From Notospermus geniculatus (taxonomy: Eukaryota; Nemertea; Pilidiophora; Heteronemertea; Lineidae), in assembly GCA_002633025.1 (NCBI GenBank), contig NMRB01000294.1:120886-184885 (forward strand): a DNA stretch of 64,000 nucleotides, read 5' to 3'. Positions 36,205-47,283 of this stretch are shown here, piece after piece. The notes below the pieces were generated by a model. That model did no database searches. It was not told the DNA's origin and worked only from the letters and a program-made list of their open reading frames with translations. The stretch's first letter is position 1; each line of letters begins with the position of its first letter. Both the position numbers and the translations under genes were made by a program.

Positions 36205-36295
36205 ATGGTTGTCTATTTTATGATTTTCTTCTTTGCTAGCACAACACACGTGAAGTGGACGTCAGAACTTGATCGCATAATACGTGACTGGCAAA
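36205..36295 (+). CDS. Candidate signal-peptide exon, phase-1 donor
   Basis: ATG in a good context (AACCATGG) opens a short frame beginning MVVYFMIFFFAS, a hydrophobic leader, then TTHVKWTSELDRIIRDWQ. A donor (CAAA|GTAAGTA) follows after one base of the next codon. The phase would fit the exon at 52641, but there would then be no cleavage site just before the KCKGRW peptide, and the intron would be 16 kb. It may belong to another gene or be chance. Confidence 0.25.
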
Positions 36296-37510
36296 GTAAG
36301 TAATCTCGGCCCAAGGGCACGCTGAAGGGGAATCCTTCCTTCGCCAATTCGCTTTATTTTATCCGCTGATGCGATTGGTTAGATAGAAGTCACGTGTTGC
36401 CCATAACGGGATCCATCACGTGGCCAGATCAGGTGAATACAACGATACTTCCAGTGCAACTCGAGGACGAACGATTTAAAAGTCTAATCTGTTTGGACAA
36501 GACTAGAAATGTCATGGTGCAACTCACTCAACTTTAAAGCTCGAAACTGCGCCAGATTGCGAAGAAGAACCAAATTCCCGAAATGCTATGAATGCGTGCA
36601 AATAGTTGCGCGAGACTAAGCATCTGAAGGTCACACGGGAACGAGGCGAGCCTCGAAACTCCTCAGCAAAAGCATGAAATTTTGAGAAAACGACCTCTTC
36701 TCCCAAACGGTATAAAGATTTGATCCCATTCACAAGTATAAGTTTTGAAATGACAAAATCTTCATGATATAAACCGCTGCGATGTGACATGCAGTTTATT
36801 GTAGTAAGACAAGACAGAAGCCAACTCGACAGCAGCAATCAGCTTATTGCGTGGTGACGTTTTTACCTCCGGAACACCCGACTGAAAAGAACTTCATCCT
36901 CGTTTCGACTGATTACGCTCGGGGGCGAATTGTACAGCTGACATCCGATTACACCCAACCTTCGTTTCGTTGTCTCGTATGTTTTGCGTAATGAAATAAA
37001 TTACGTTTTTCCTTGACGGGTGTTGTGTCGTCGTCAGTTGTAAACTATTGGAAATGTCGCCAAATCTGCCGGGTTGTTCACCACGTTGTATGTCGTCGGT
37101 AAGATATAAACTATTCGGAAATGCTTCCAAACTCGCCGTGTTGATCACACGGTAGTTTATCACCCACGCGTGATTACGAACGGTTGTACTAGAGCGCTGT
37201 CTCGAGGGGCAAAGAGGGCAAAAGAACTCAGGAAAAGATTAGATGATCAACATTGCATGATCGGATCAAAATGTTAACATAATGCATGATTGGATTGATT
37301 TGCTGTTCCCCATCGTGTGGGATGCTACGTAACAGGTTTATGTGGTGTTAGGGAAGAGGAAACTGAACGAAATGGCACCTCGAGCTGCCGTAAAGACATG
37401 AATAGTGTGGTTGAGATTCGATGCAAAAACAGAAACGACAAATTGATCACGAGAGCTACATGTATATATGCACACGCTGGTTAACAAACACAAAATAATA
37501 ACGGGCTTTT
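36296..37510. other. Intergenic or intronic; nothing recognised
   Basis: Short minus-strand frames (36524-36838, 36894-37163) carry no recognisable motif. Confidence 0.35.
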
Positions 37511-37642
37511 AGGTGAAAGACATAGCTTCCTACCAGATTCGAACCCACGTACCCTCATATCAGGCATCAATCGCCAGCACTCAAGGGCAGAACGCCTTAA
37601 CCACAAGGCCAAACCCCCATCTTCAAAAAAGATGGTTCAATG
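37511..37642 (-). mobile_element. tRNA-derived SINE, copy 2
   Basis: Close copy of 2725-2859 on the same strand. The B box is GGTTCGAATCT (complement of 37535-37545), the A-box-like part is GGCCTTGTGGTTAAGGCG, and it shares the ATCTTCAAAAAAGATGG hairpin end. Confidence 0.75.
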
Positions 37643-37711
37643 ACGCAAAAACTGTTAATGTCGTCTAAACCAGTGTACCCAGGTTACGAAGTTAAGATGG
37701 TTAACGTTGAC

Positions 37712-37800
37712 GGTTAGGGTCAGGACTAGGTTTAGGAATAGGGTAGGGGTCAGTGACAAGAGTTGAGGGTCAGGGTTGGGGTTAGGGTTAGGGGCTTGGG
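37712..37800 (+). repeat. Degenerate telomere-like (TTAGGG) stretch
   Basis: It has scattered GGTTAGGGTCAGG, TTTAGGAATAGGG and GGGGTTAGGGTTAGGGG words. It looks like a decayed interstitial TTAGGG tract. A C-strand counterpart lies near 44865-44995. Confidence 0.6.
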
Positions 37801-37876
37801 CTAGAAATCAGTTTGTAGGATCAGGACCGGACGACATTCACCCATTCAGCTTCAATGACCTATGGTTTGGAATTCA

Positions 37877-38136
37877 GGGTCCATATTCATAAACATACAC
37901 GTACTAAAGTCAAAGTGTGATACTTATCTTTTGTGTTGAACAAAGGATGAGTGTCACACTAAAGCAAGGTTCATTGGCACACGGAATTGGTCCGATTCAG
38001 GTCCGCAAAAAATCTATCAAATGGACTTCAGCGTTGTCGTATCCGGAAACCTAGGGGCAAACGGACTGGAAACGGATCGGATCCGTGTGCCAATGAACCT
38101 TGCTTTAGACTTAAGTACTTTAATGAATATGGGCCC
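37877..38136. mobile_element. Foldback MITE carrying a second foldback
   Basis: The outer ends GGGTCCATATTCAT and ATGAATATGGGCCC are inverted. Inside, 37960-37985 (TAAAGCAAGGTTCATTGGCA...) is exactly inverted at 38082-38107, a perfect 26-bp pair. The inner element appears inserted into the outer one. Confidence 0.85.
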
Positions 38137-38965
38137 AGGATTCAGCTGTACATTATGACTTCATGGTCCAATGACATGCCTGAGACGAACAGACGACCAC
38201 GACCGCCTGTGATAACGGAGTCCGCAAAGAACATTCGCAAATAAATGAGTTTTGTATAGATGACGTAGACGGTCCCGTCTATGGCTGGCAAATGAGGGAC
38301 ACAAGTTGTGATTACATATGTCTGCAGAAAAGGAAATGGTCCACAAGCAAAAATATATTGCAATATATATATTTTTATGCCATGTGAAAGCAAGACGTAC
38401 ACATAACATATAGGAAGGTCTTAACATTAATCGTTAGCCAGCAAAGCACTTGTCAATTTTATAGCTTACTGCCTGACATAACGTATTACGATTTCGTATC
38501 ACATATTTGGCCCTGTGGTCTCAGCTTCAGTTTTTCTTGCCAAATGCAATCCAATAACAGAAATAGAAGTGATTTATCGGTTTTCTGGATTTAATAGTAG
38601 GGATAAGAAGATTACAGGGGCATTTCCAGAACTTCTATTACGCTTTTTTTACGACAAGATTACCTTATGTCTAATTTCAACGCTAAAGAAATAACAACAC
38701 ATGTGACGGATTCTATCAATTTTGCCTCGTGAAACAGGAAAAAACGCTCCAACTGCAATCCTTGATTCTGTCAGTTCTCGCGTGGTTCTTTTGTCATTTT
38801 TCCCTGAAAACATCTTGAATCACTCAAGGGAAATTATTGATAGAATATATAAAAAGACAAACGCCCACGTGACCAGGCACGCCGATTCTCGTAGATTCGA
38901 ATGTTCAGGGAAGGGTGAGCGGCCCGGTGTCAACTCTCCAATGTCTTCGACGGGCAGATTAAGAT
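38137..38965. other. Intergenic; nothing recognised
   Basis: No coding or repeat assignment could be made. Confidence 0.4.
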
Positions 38966-39608
38966 ATGTCTATTGTAGCCCATAACCGGTGTAATCAATG
39001 CAAACCACACGTTGGTGGGAGACCAGGACAATGAAAGCATGTCTATTGTAGCCCATAACCCGTGCAATCAATGCAAACCACACGTTGGTGGGAGACCAGG
39101 ACAATGAAAGCATGTCTATTGTAGCCCATAACCGGTGTAATCAATGCAAACCACACGGTGGTGGGAGACCAGGACAATGAAAGCATGTCTATTGTAGCCC
39201 ATAATCCGTGTATCAATGTGAACAACATGTGGGTGGGAGACCAGGACCATGGAAGAATGTCTATTGTAGCCCCTAAGCTGTGTAATCCAAAGAACGAGAA
39301 AGCACAAAAATTGACACACAAAATGATAAATATCAAGAAGTCAACTTCCAGAATCTTGCAAATTTTCGACCCCAACTGGGGTCTTCCTCGACAGGCACTT
39401 TTCAGTTCGAGAGACCTGAAAAGTGCGTGAGGAAGACCCCAGTTGGGGTAGAAAATTTGCAAGATTCTGGAAGTTGACTTCTTGATATTTATCATTAAGC
39501 TGTGTAATCAATGCAAACGACACGGTAGTGGGAGACCAGGACAATGGAAGCATGTCTATTGTAGCCCCTAAGCTGTGTAATCAATGTGAACGACACGGTG
39601 ATGGGAAG
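38966..39608 (+). repeat. 73-bp tandem array, interrupted
   Basis: Units of about 73 bp contain ATGTCTATTGTAGCCC, GTAATCAATGCAAACCACAC and GGGAGACCAGGACAATG. Four clear units run from 38966 to about 39257. The fifth is split by the insertion at 39288-39496, and a sixth, partial unit ends near 39608. Confidence 0.85.
39288..39496. mobile_element. Palindromic insertion with 13-bp direct flanks
   Basis: From 39322 to 39496 the sequence is a nearly perfect palindrome with arms of about 80 bases (AATGATAAATATCAAGAAGT ... inverted). It is preceded by a 34-base A-rich tail-like part. AAGCTGTGTAATC at 39275-39287 is repeated exactly at 39497-39509, as in a target duplication. Confidence 0.75.
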
Positions 39609-42068
39609 CCTAGCCCTCCGTTCTCACAAGGAATCGCGTGGCCAACCGTCGCAATGCTGAAGTTTACGACTGCTGTCTTATTCTAACGTCCCTATAACAA
39701 CCTTGCGATACGGCTGATGGCAAAATAAGGAACCGGCCGTGACGGCCGCTTGGGAATGGAGTCGCATCTTTGTTTTAATAATACATAGTGTTTGAAGGTA
39801 GTTAGCAATTTTATGTGTTTGTGGTTGCTTTCCTAATGTCTTCGGGGCCAAAGACTGTGACATAGGTCTCTAATGATGAGCCGATATCGACAAGCCCGAA
39901 CTTTACGGCAAACAATGAGGAATGCAAGTACGTAGCACTTTTGGTCTCAACTGAAAGAACTGCCTATGTCTTCATTCCTTCAAACAGAAGCTGTACACAT
40001 TGCAGACTTCATAAAAGTGCAGAAGAAATCCGCGCCGTACCAGATCACCAAATAATCCCTATCCCCCAGTGCCTAAATTATTTTACATTTGATTGTCTTA
40101 GGCCTACTCACTTTTCGGTGATTGCGGATCAGCCGGGGGGGGGGGCAGGATAGGCTATGTAACAATGAGGAACCCGCAGAACTACGCCACGACGTGGCGC
40201 TGTCAGTGTAAGACCCGGAAGTCCCATTTTCTAACAGTACTTCCATTTACTTCTTGCCCCAAAATAAACCACTCTCTTTGGTTCAATTTTGATTAAATTA
40301 CACTGTCCTGTTTCATGTTCAAAGTTCTCCGTATATCACTGCTTTATCACCCCGTGACGTTGCTTTGGCATGCACGGATGTACAGGCCGACACTACGCTC
40401 ACGCTGCGACGTGACGTCATGACGTCACTCGCTGTGGAAAGCCACGGCCGAATTTCACACGTGGGGAGTTGTTTCATGTGGCAAAACTCGCATATTTTAC
40501 CGACTCGAAAACAGATTTCCTCTAGAATTTCGTTACTTTAGTAAAATAGGGAATATCTTCTCCCAGATACATGAAAAATAAAAGCGGTTTCTTTACAAAT
40601 AAGTTTCGAAATAGAGGTCTCTTTTGGTGTTGTCAGTTTTCACCCGAGATGGTCCGCAATCAATGACGTTTCTTATAATCACACGAATTCTCCACTTATG
40701 GCACGTAACTGTGTCGGCAAACACGCAAACGGTTTGCCAATTTCTGATCAGATTATCAGCTGGCATGTGAACCCTTTTCTGTGAACCCTTTTCTGTTAGC
40801 CACGTGCAGCCAACAATAAGAGATATGCCATATATAGGTACCCGCGGATGATCCCTTTTCCTCAACAAACAGCCTTTAATGGCTGGTCAGCGTGCAACAC
40901 ACCCATCCACGTCATAACACCCGGAGATATCAGACAGGGCCAACAAGGTACAAAGCATAATTTCAGCATTATCTCTCCTTTGATCTGTGGTGATTTTTGT
41001 GGGGGTACAATCGGAGGCGTATGCCCACGTCGCCTACTTTGATGGCGTGGCTTCCGCCCCGGGGTTCTGTCTGGCATACTGGGATCGTGTGATTTCACCA
41101 AAGAACCTCACGCCCTTAGATAACCTTATAAACATGTATTGGCATCAAAGACAGCATCAACCACCAGACTCATTGCTCTCAGTGGCTTTGGACCTCGTAA
41201 GGAGGGCGGTTTATGGACATATTGCCGGATTTGCCCATCAAAATCCTGAACAGAAAGAGCTGTGATTTGCTCATCTGGGAAGTGATGGTAGTTTGACGAC
41301 ATGAAAGTACATTCGTAGCCACATGAGGGACTGGTGTTGGTGAATATTACTTTTTCTGTCAGATTGCCACATGTCATTAGGCACATTTCACTGGGATTTT
41401 GTCGGAGCAACGCGGCGACCTAAAGTACACGCGCCGTTCGAGTTCTCCACACCGACTCCCTCTCATATATACTCCCTCCCTGCTGTGGGATGGCACTACC
41501 ACATCATGACATTCCCATCCTTCTGTGACACTACCATAATCACTCCCTTCCGTGGAACTACCACATATTGCCCTATCCCACGCCAGGGGAAATTTGTACT
41601 TTTAAGTCTGTCGTCAGCTGCAACTTGGTACAAAATTAATGACATCGGTCATCTGTGACGGACTCGCCTGATGTCTTGTGACCTTTCCGTTCTTTTGCTA
41701 AATGATATCTATAGGCTAGGCCTGTCGTTTTCCCTGCGAGAGAAACATTGAGCGTCAAAAACGCCTATACGTGGGATGTGTGGGCATTTGCACCACTTTC
41801 AAATGTCACCCACTTATTGCCTGTCCCCATTCGTCAGATCATCGCGTTGATACTTAACCAATTTTAGCAAGACTTTCACTAAATTTCACCATACAGTCTT
41901 TCTGCTATCTTCACGTTTCGTGAAATTCTAACATAAGTTATCCCTGTCCCAAATTCAATTTGATTTCGCCAGGATGTTCAGTGAAGTTACATGTACACAA
42001 CGCAATGCATTGTGTTTTTCAAAATGGCCGCCATGCGCGCCGTACTTGCGAAATAACTTAGTGTCCAT
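39609..42068. other. Intergenic; nothing recognised
   Basis: Frames up to about 95 codons on both strands (for example 40593-40868, 41126-41410, 41371-41658) show no family resemblance or splice support. Confidence 0.35.
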
Positions 42069-42176
42069 GGGCCTGTTTCATAAAGTGACGTTAAGCTAAT
42101 GGTATCTTTGACCAATGGAAAATGCATTGAGTTAATGGTACCATTAACTTAAAATCACTTTTAATCAAACAGGCCC
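42069..42176. mobile_element. Foldback MITE (GGGCCTGTTTCATAAAGTGA ends)
   Basis: The left end GGGCCTGTTTCATAAAGTGA pairs with the right end TCACTTTTAATCAAACAGGCCC. The inner part TTAATGGTACCATTAA is itself palindromic. Confidence 0.85.
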
Positions 42177-42411
42177 CAGGTCTGTAACGTAATGCCGCTC
42201 TTATTGGGAAAATGAAGGCCATGGACTTGTTGCGACGATGGAATTAAGTGAAGAGTTATCAACGAAGCTAGAGGTTAAAAAATTGGGGCTCTAACGAACT
42301 GGAACGAAGATGGAACCCTTTCCCACTTTACGATAACAGTCACGTCCTGATGTGACAACAAAAAGGGACCTTGAAACCTGATCCCCCCGTATGCCTTTTG
42401 AAATAGGAGCT

Positions 42412-42573
42412 GTCAGCGAGTTGACCACTAGGTGTCACTACGGCCCAATTCAATGCATCTAGCGGACCCAGTCATTATCGATCGAGCAGCAATCACCTAG
42501 ATTTTCCTGTACATTGGTCCGCTAAGACTTTGCTGCCATCTGTTGGCAATATGCGCGGCTGACTGCTCCTATT
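42412..42573 (+). mobile_element. MITE family 1, copy C
   Basis: Same orientation as 17071-17232, with ends AATAGGAGCTGTCAGCGAG and CTGACTGCTCCTATT. Confidence 0.85.
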
Positions 42574-43129
42574 ACCCTTCCACGTACATTACAGGCAGAG
42601 AATTCCAATTGACAAACCCGATGAGGAAATTATAATGCAATCACACCGGGAGTGCGCAACCTCCTAATCATTCATTACCTAATTTGCATACTCTTTGACT
42701 TTAATTGAGTGTTGGAAGGAAAAATGGTAATTTTGTAACGGGAATAATTCCAGGGTAGGATTTTGAACGAAAAAGTGCGAATGCTATCGTTTTTAACTCC
42801 CTCGAAAAAGAAGGCTAAGATTTCTCCATTATTTGTCGCGACAGACATCAGTCTTTTTGCCTACCCGCGAGAGCTTTTAGTTGTGAACGAAAAAATTTCC
42901 TTACCTGGGGTTCTTCGCTCGCATTTAGCACTGGTGCCGTTCGTCTGGGGAAACAGGCGCTCGAAGATAGGATCAAGAAGATTCTGGAATGAAAAGGTTG
43001 TCGCACGGATAATGGACATGTATACTCGACTGTAAATGTAGCAATGAAACTAATGTTATAGCACCCATCCCAGCATCCTGTGCTCCCTCTTTCACCGCAT
43101 GTTCGCCAACCTTTTGTGAAGCCTTTGTT
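42574..43129. other. Intergenic; nothing recognised
   Basis: A plus-strand frame at 42763-43035 has no recognised product. Confidence 0.35.
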
Positions 43130-44118
43130 TAAGGGCCTGTCACACTGAAGTAGCAGGGGCGTCGCCACGCCCGTTGGATTGGGGGGGGCACCATCGGCGC
43201 GAGCCGGGCGGGGGGTTTGGGGGCCCTCCCCCGAAGAAAATTTGAACATTAAACGTGCTTAGGTGCGTTTTCCTGGCATCTGGGAATGAGACATCATGCA
43301 TTTTCCAGTTGCAAAAAAGACTATACCGAAAACGTTTCCATCTGACGTGGAGTACAATCTTTCAATGAGCGATCATATACTGGATAGTGGATGCGTCCCT
43401 CTACTTTCAAAATGAATCAAGACTTATGGCATTTGGAAGCTTCGAGGCGGGAAAAGTGTCAGCAGGCGATGGGCGTTTGAGCGGCATGTTCTGTTCTGGA
43501 CTAGCATTTTAACAGGTGCAGGTGGTGTGCTGCACGCAGCAATGCCGTTTTAGCTTCTTTCCTCGGCGGCTTGTGGCCCTTTGAAATTTTTTTGTTGCTC
43601 TGCAAAAGGGGGGCCATGGCCCCCCCGGCCCCCCCCCCTATGGCGACGCCCCTGAGTAGTTCTCAAAACGTCCTGCCTCATCCTAAAAAAATCGTAAAAC
43701 GGGCTAGAACGTGTAACCCTTGGCCAAATAATACCCCCATCACACTGAGCTAGCTAGTTCTCAGCACGTTCTTGAAAATTTTGCCGAACGGGCTCAAACT
43801 GTGTGCGAACGGAGTGGACGTAGTGGCAACGTTTTACAGTCTTTTTACGNAGTACATCGAAGCATTATTTGGCCAAGGGTACACGTTCTAGCCCGTTTTA
43901 CGATTTTTTTAGGACGGGGCAGGACGTTTTGAGAACGACTTCAGTGTGATGGGGGTATAATGCATCGATGTTCTGGAGCACCCTTCCCGTCCATGAAGTT
44001 TGTAAAAAGACTGTAAAAAGTTGCCACTACGTCCACTCCGTTCGCACACAGTTTGAGTCCGTTCGGCAAAATTTTCAAGAACGTACTGAGAACTAGCTCA
44101 GTGTGATTGGGGCATTAC
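43130..44118. repeat. Interleaved inverted repeats A-B-A'-B' around a single n
   Basis: Arm A (CACACTGAAGTAG joined to TTCTCAAAACGTCC... up to GGCCAAATAAT, ending about 43732) returns inverted at 43868-43956. Arm B (ATCACACTGAGCTAG...GTCTTTTTAC, 43735-43848) returns inverted at 44006-44116. The order is A, B, n (43850), A', B', which a simple palindrome cannot give. A and B share the end motif TCACACTGA...TAGTTCTCA, so they are related elements. Confidence 0.8.
43154..43654. mobile_element. hAT-like non-autonomous element inserted in arm A
   Basis: The ends CAGGGGCGTCGCCA and ATGGCGACGCCCCTG are inverted. The direct repeat AGTAG flanks it (43149-43153 and 43655-43659). Removing it rejoins the two halves of arm A. 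CAGGGG-type ends are typical of hAT. The 5-bp duplication is shorter than the usual 8. There is no transposase inside. Confidence 0.75.
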
Positions 44119-44171
44119 CGGCGTGTCCATGTACCGTGCAGCTCTATGGAATCCAGCCTCACCATTGTCCA

Positions 44172-44625
44172 GGGACCTTATTCACAAAGCTCTCGTAACT
44201 TTACGGAATGCGTAAACTATTAGGGAGTTTAAGAAATCAAACGATAAACGTTAACTTTACGACAACGTTATTTTTTGTACTGAAAATGCAATATATAATC
44301 TGGTGAATTCGTAGTATGAAAAATAACGTTGTCGTAAAGTTAACGTTTATCGTTCGATTTCTTAAACTCCCTGTTGTCCATTTGCGGGAAACCTATTGTT
44401 CACTATGTTAGCCTGGCAAAGGATACCTATTGTTCACTATCAGCCTGGCAAAGGATATTTTGCGTACCCTTAACGTTACGGGGGCTTTTAAGAGATCACA
44501 CGCCAACGATAACATTTACGTGTAGCAATATTTTTTGTAAGCTTACATGAAATACATGCAAGATATAGCGTTAACGTAAACGTTGTCGTTACCGTGTGAT
44601 ATCTTAAACTCTGTAATATGGTCCC
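44172..44625. mobile_element. Foldback MITE (GGGACCTTATTCACAAAGC ends) with two nested MITEs
   Basis: The outer sequence matches the uninterrupted element at 53876-54012: ends GGACCTTATTCACAAAGCTC and, inside, TGTCC.TTTGCGG, CCTATTGT.CACTATCAGCCTG and CAAAGGAT.TTGCGTACCC. A MITE family 2 copy sits at 44221-44372, and a diverged relative at about 44486-44613 inside the right arm. Confidence 0.8.
44221..44372. mobile_element. MITE family 2, copy 1
   Basis: The ends TAGGGAGTTTAAGAAATCAA and the inverted TTGATTTCTTAAACTCCCT-like right end surround ACGTTAACTTTACGACAACG and its complement. Arms are about 50 bases. Related copies lie at 47128-47283 and 51261-51413. Confidence 0.85.
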
Positions 44626-45136
44626 AAGCTTTTACTCTTCAGCAATGGTGTACCACACACACAAAGGTTACGACTCTCTGACCGCTCATCTGCTAATATC
44701 AGTCAGTTTCACTGATGGTAATCGTCCAGAAATCGACGAGCGGATCAACATAACGATTTTCTTTCAAAATCGTTCGACAGGATAATCTGTAAACATGGTA
44801 TAACCCTGGCACACCTGTCAACTGGGATAAGATTTAAAGCTAATGTCGATTGCACAGTTGACAATGATAGCCCTTACCCAAACAGCCTTACCCTCCCATT
44901 ATAGATTATGCTAACCTTTACCATAACCTTCTGGGCCTAACCCTTTCATGATAGACAATGCAAAATCTTACCTTAGCCCTACCCTAACCCTAATGCCAAT
45001 CACTTCTAGACCTAAAAGTATACATCTGCAAACAGACTAAGCTTTTATGCCGTGATTTTTTATGAGACTGATGGACACTTTCTTTATCGTAGATTAAAAT
45101 GGCGGATCTTCGTCTCTGTCAATCAACTGCCTTCAA
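44626..45136. other. Intergenic; includes degenerate CCCTAA tract
   Basis: CTTACCC, CCTTACCCTCCC and CCCTACCCTAACCCTAA words cluster at 44865-44995. Confidence 0.5.
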
Positions 45137-45502
45137 ATGTCGCTGTCAATACCGAAGATGGCTTTTGACTTTCACGTGTTTACTACGCTGCCAGTTTTAA
45201 AACTCTCAAGGAAAACGGTGAAAAGGTGCCGACGTCTTAGAAAACTCGAAGACAATATCGTCGCCGGTGGCATCGTCTGCCTCCAACCGGTGAAGAAATC
45301 TGCATTGTGTTCAGGGGGAAGACACACAGAATTTGATTTATGCCAACCTTTAGGCGAGGAAATGGCAAAGCGCCAAGTTGGCAACAGAGAGCAATACAAA
45401 TTTTATTCTACTCAAGGCAGTGCTTGTATCAACCTAGACCTGCGGACTGCCATGTCAGGTTTGTACGACCTCATCTCACCAACCAGAGGAAAATATCCTA
45501 AG
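45137..45502 (+). CDS. Unidentified candidate exon
   Basis: An open frame from ATG at 45137 runs in phase to a donor (CCTAAG|GTAATC) at 45502/45503. The residues look coding-like: a basic N-terminal part (KLSRKTVKRCRRLRKL), then VAGGIVCLQPVKK and CINLDLRTAMSGLYDLISP. I recognise no family. No downstream exon in phase 0 was found. It could equally be a chance frame. Confidence 0.25.
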
Positions 45503-47127
45503 GTAATCAATGCTTCTTAAGCCTGGGTCACAAATCCACCGGGCCCCGGACGATTTTCCCCACCCAGCGGCTTGCTGTGGATTTTAGAGACTGAAACACG
45601 GATCTAAGATGAATTATGCCGAAATCGCCTCAATAGATAAGCGGAAATTAGACTGGATCAAACTGGGCACCGGAGAAATTGGTCAAAATGTCTGTTTTAC
45701 TCGCCGTACGGGCCCCGGAGTGGATATGTGACTGGGGCTTTAGTGCTCGCTCTCTTCGTCACTGCTCACAAAGCGGTCACGGACGGAGCGACTGACTACC
45801 TCGGTGGAGAAAAGCGATTCCGCCGAAGAAAACTACACATTCACCTTGACTTCCACACCCATAACGTCAAGTTCTGAAAACTACATGTATATATCTTTCC
45901 TGGTCTATACAACTTCCGGTTTGACGCTGCTCCTCCATCACAGCACTTTACGAAAACCGGAAGTCGAAACCGGAATTAAAACCTCCGTCGTGGAAGTTTG
46001 CAAATACGCGACGCGCATGGAACAAAATGACCTTTTAAATATAATACGACGGAAGGTTATTTTGAAACATATTGTCAAGTATGTTCTCAGGAAAGATCCC
46101 AACCCCTATGGCAAATCGTGGTATTTAAGATATACTTTATAACGTGTTGCAGATGACGCGTGTTTTTTTCGACTTCTCCACGGCATACCCAGAGGCGTTA
46201 GTAAAATGGATGTACATGTATTATTTCTAGGCTCGTACAAGTAATTGAATGGCATTGGTCTGTCGTCTGGGTTTTGTTAACTCTTAAGTAGATTCGGAAA
46301 TTACCTAGGCCTTCGCGATCCGAAATTGTGGTTTGAAATAAATTTTATCAAAGGTTTTTACGCAGCCCCCGGGACATGACCCATGAGTTGACAGTCTTTT
46401 TTAAGGGAACAGGTCAACTTAGCGAGACAGTCATAACGCGGAGGCTTGTGAATGAGGTCTCACGAGTAGGTTGGGAGGAAAGAGAATCGGTATTAAATAC
46501 GGCTATGACCGCTTTTGAATGCAGCCCGGGCCAAAGGGATTAATCATCCCTGGCACTCCAGTCCGTCACACAGGACAGTAAGCCTTGGTGCCTTGTACTT
46601 GTGCCTGTGCAAAGGGCAAGTACAAAATCCCATCCAAGTGACGAATGAGTACCTAGAGATGGCCTCTCTACCATACTTACCATGCAGAGCAAATAATGCT
46701 TCGGCTTCGGCCTTGATGGAAAAAAACAAATACAAATACTGTTAGGAATGCAGAATTCGAAGGACAAGTACACTCGCTGTCGATTCGCAGGAGGTTGTCA
46801 ATCAATAGCAATCGGATTCAAAAAGATTTTCACAATGTACAAATAAAAACGGATGATAACAACTGATATTCGTTTTTCTAAGCTTCCTTCGCAGATCAAA
46901 CAATACCGTTTGAATTATTGAATTTTTAAATGAATTTAATTGGATGAGCAATCGATTTGTCATTCTGCCACGCATATAATCCTTTTTTTCATTAACGTTC
47001 ATCGTTTTCGAGCCGGAATTGATCTAGATGTATACAGTATCGATATTTGGTGAAAAACCTTAAGCAATGTCGAATTGATTAAAAATCGGACGAACTATCT
47101 ATATTTTGGTTGTTGACGATGTCATTG
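45503..47127. other. Intergenic or intronic; nothing recognised
   Basis: A frame at 45804-46142 (112 codons) and others have no recognisable motif. Confidence 0.35.
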
Positions 47128-47283
47128 TAGGGAGGTTTCGAAATCAAACGATAAGCGTAAACTTTACGACAACGTTATTTTTCGTACCACACATTAAAAC
47201 CAGATTTTATATTGCATTTTCGGTACAAAAATAACGTTGTCGACAACGTTTACGTTTACCGTTTGATTTCGAAACCTCCCTAT
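47128..47283. mobile_element. MITE family 2, copy 2
   Basis: The ends TAGGGAGGTTTCGAAATCAA and the inverted TTGATTTCGAAACCTCCCTA enclose paired AACGTTATTTTT arms. The copy has diverged from the other two. Confidence 0.85.

Noticed and set aside
39043-39495. 150-codon minus-strand frame
   Set aside because: Built from a 73-bp tandem repeat and a palindromic insertion.
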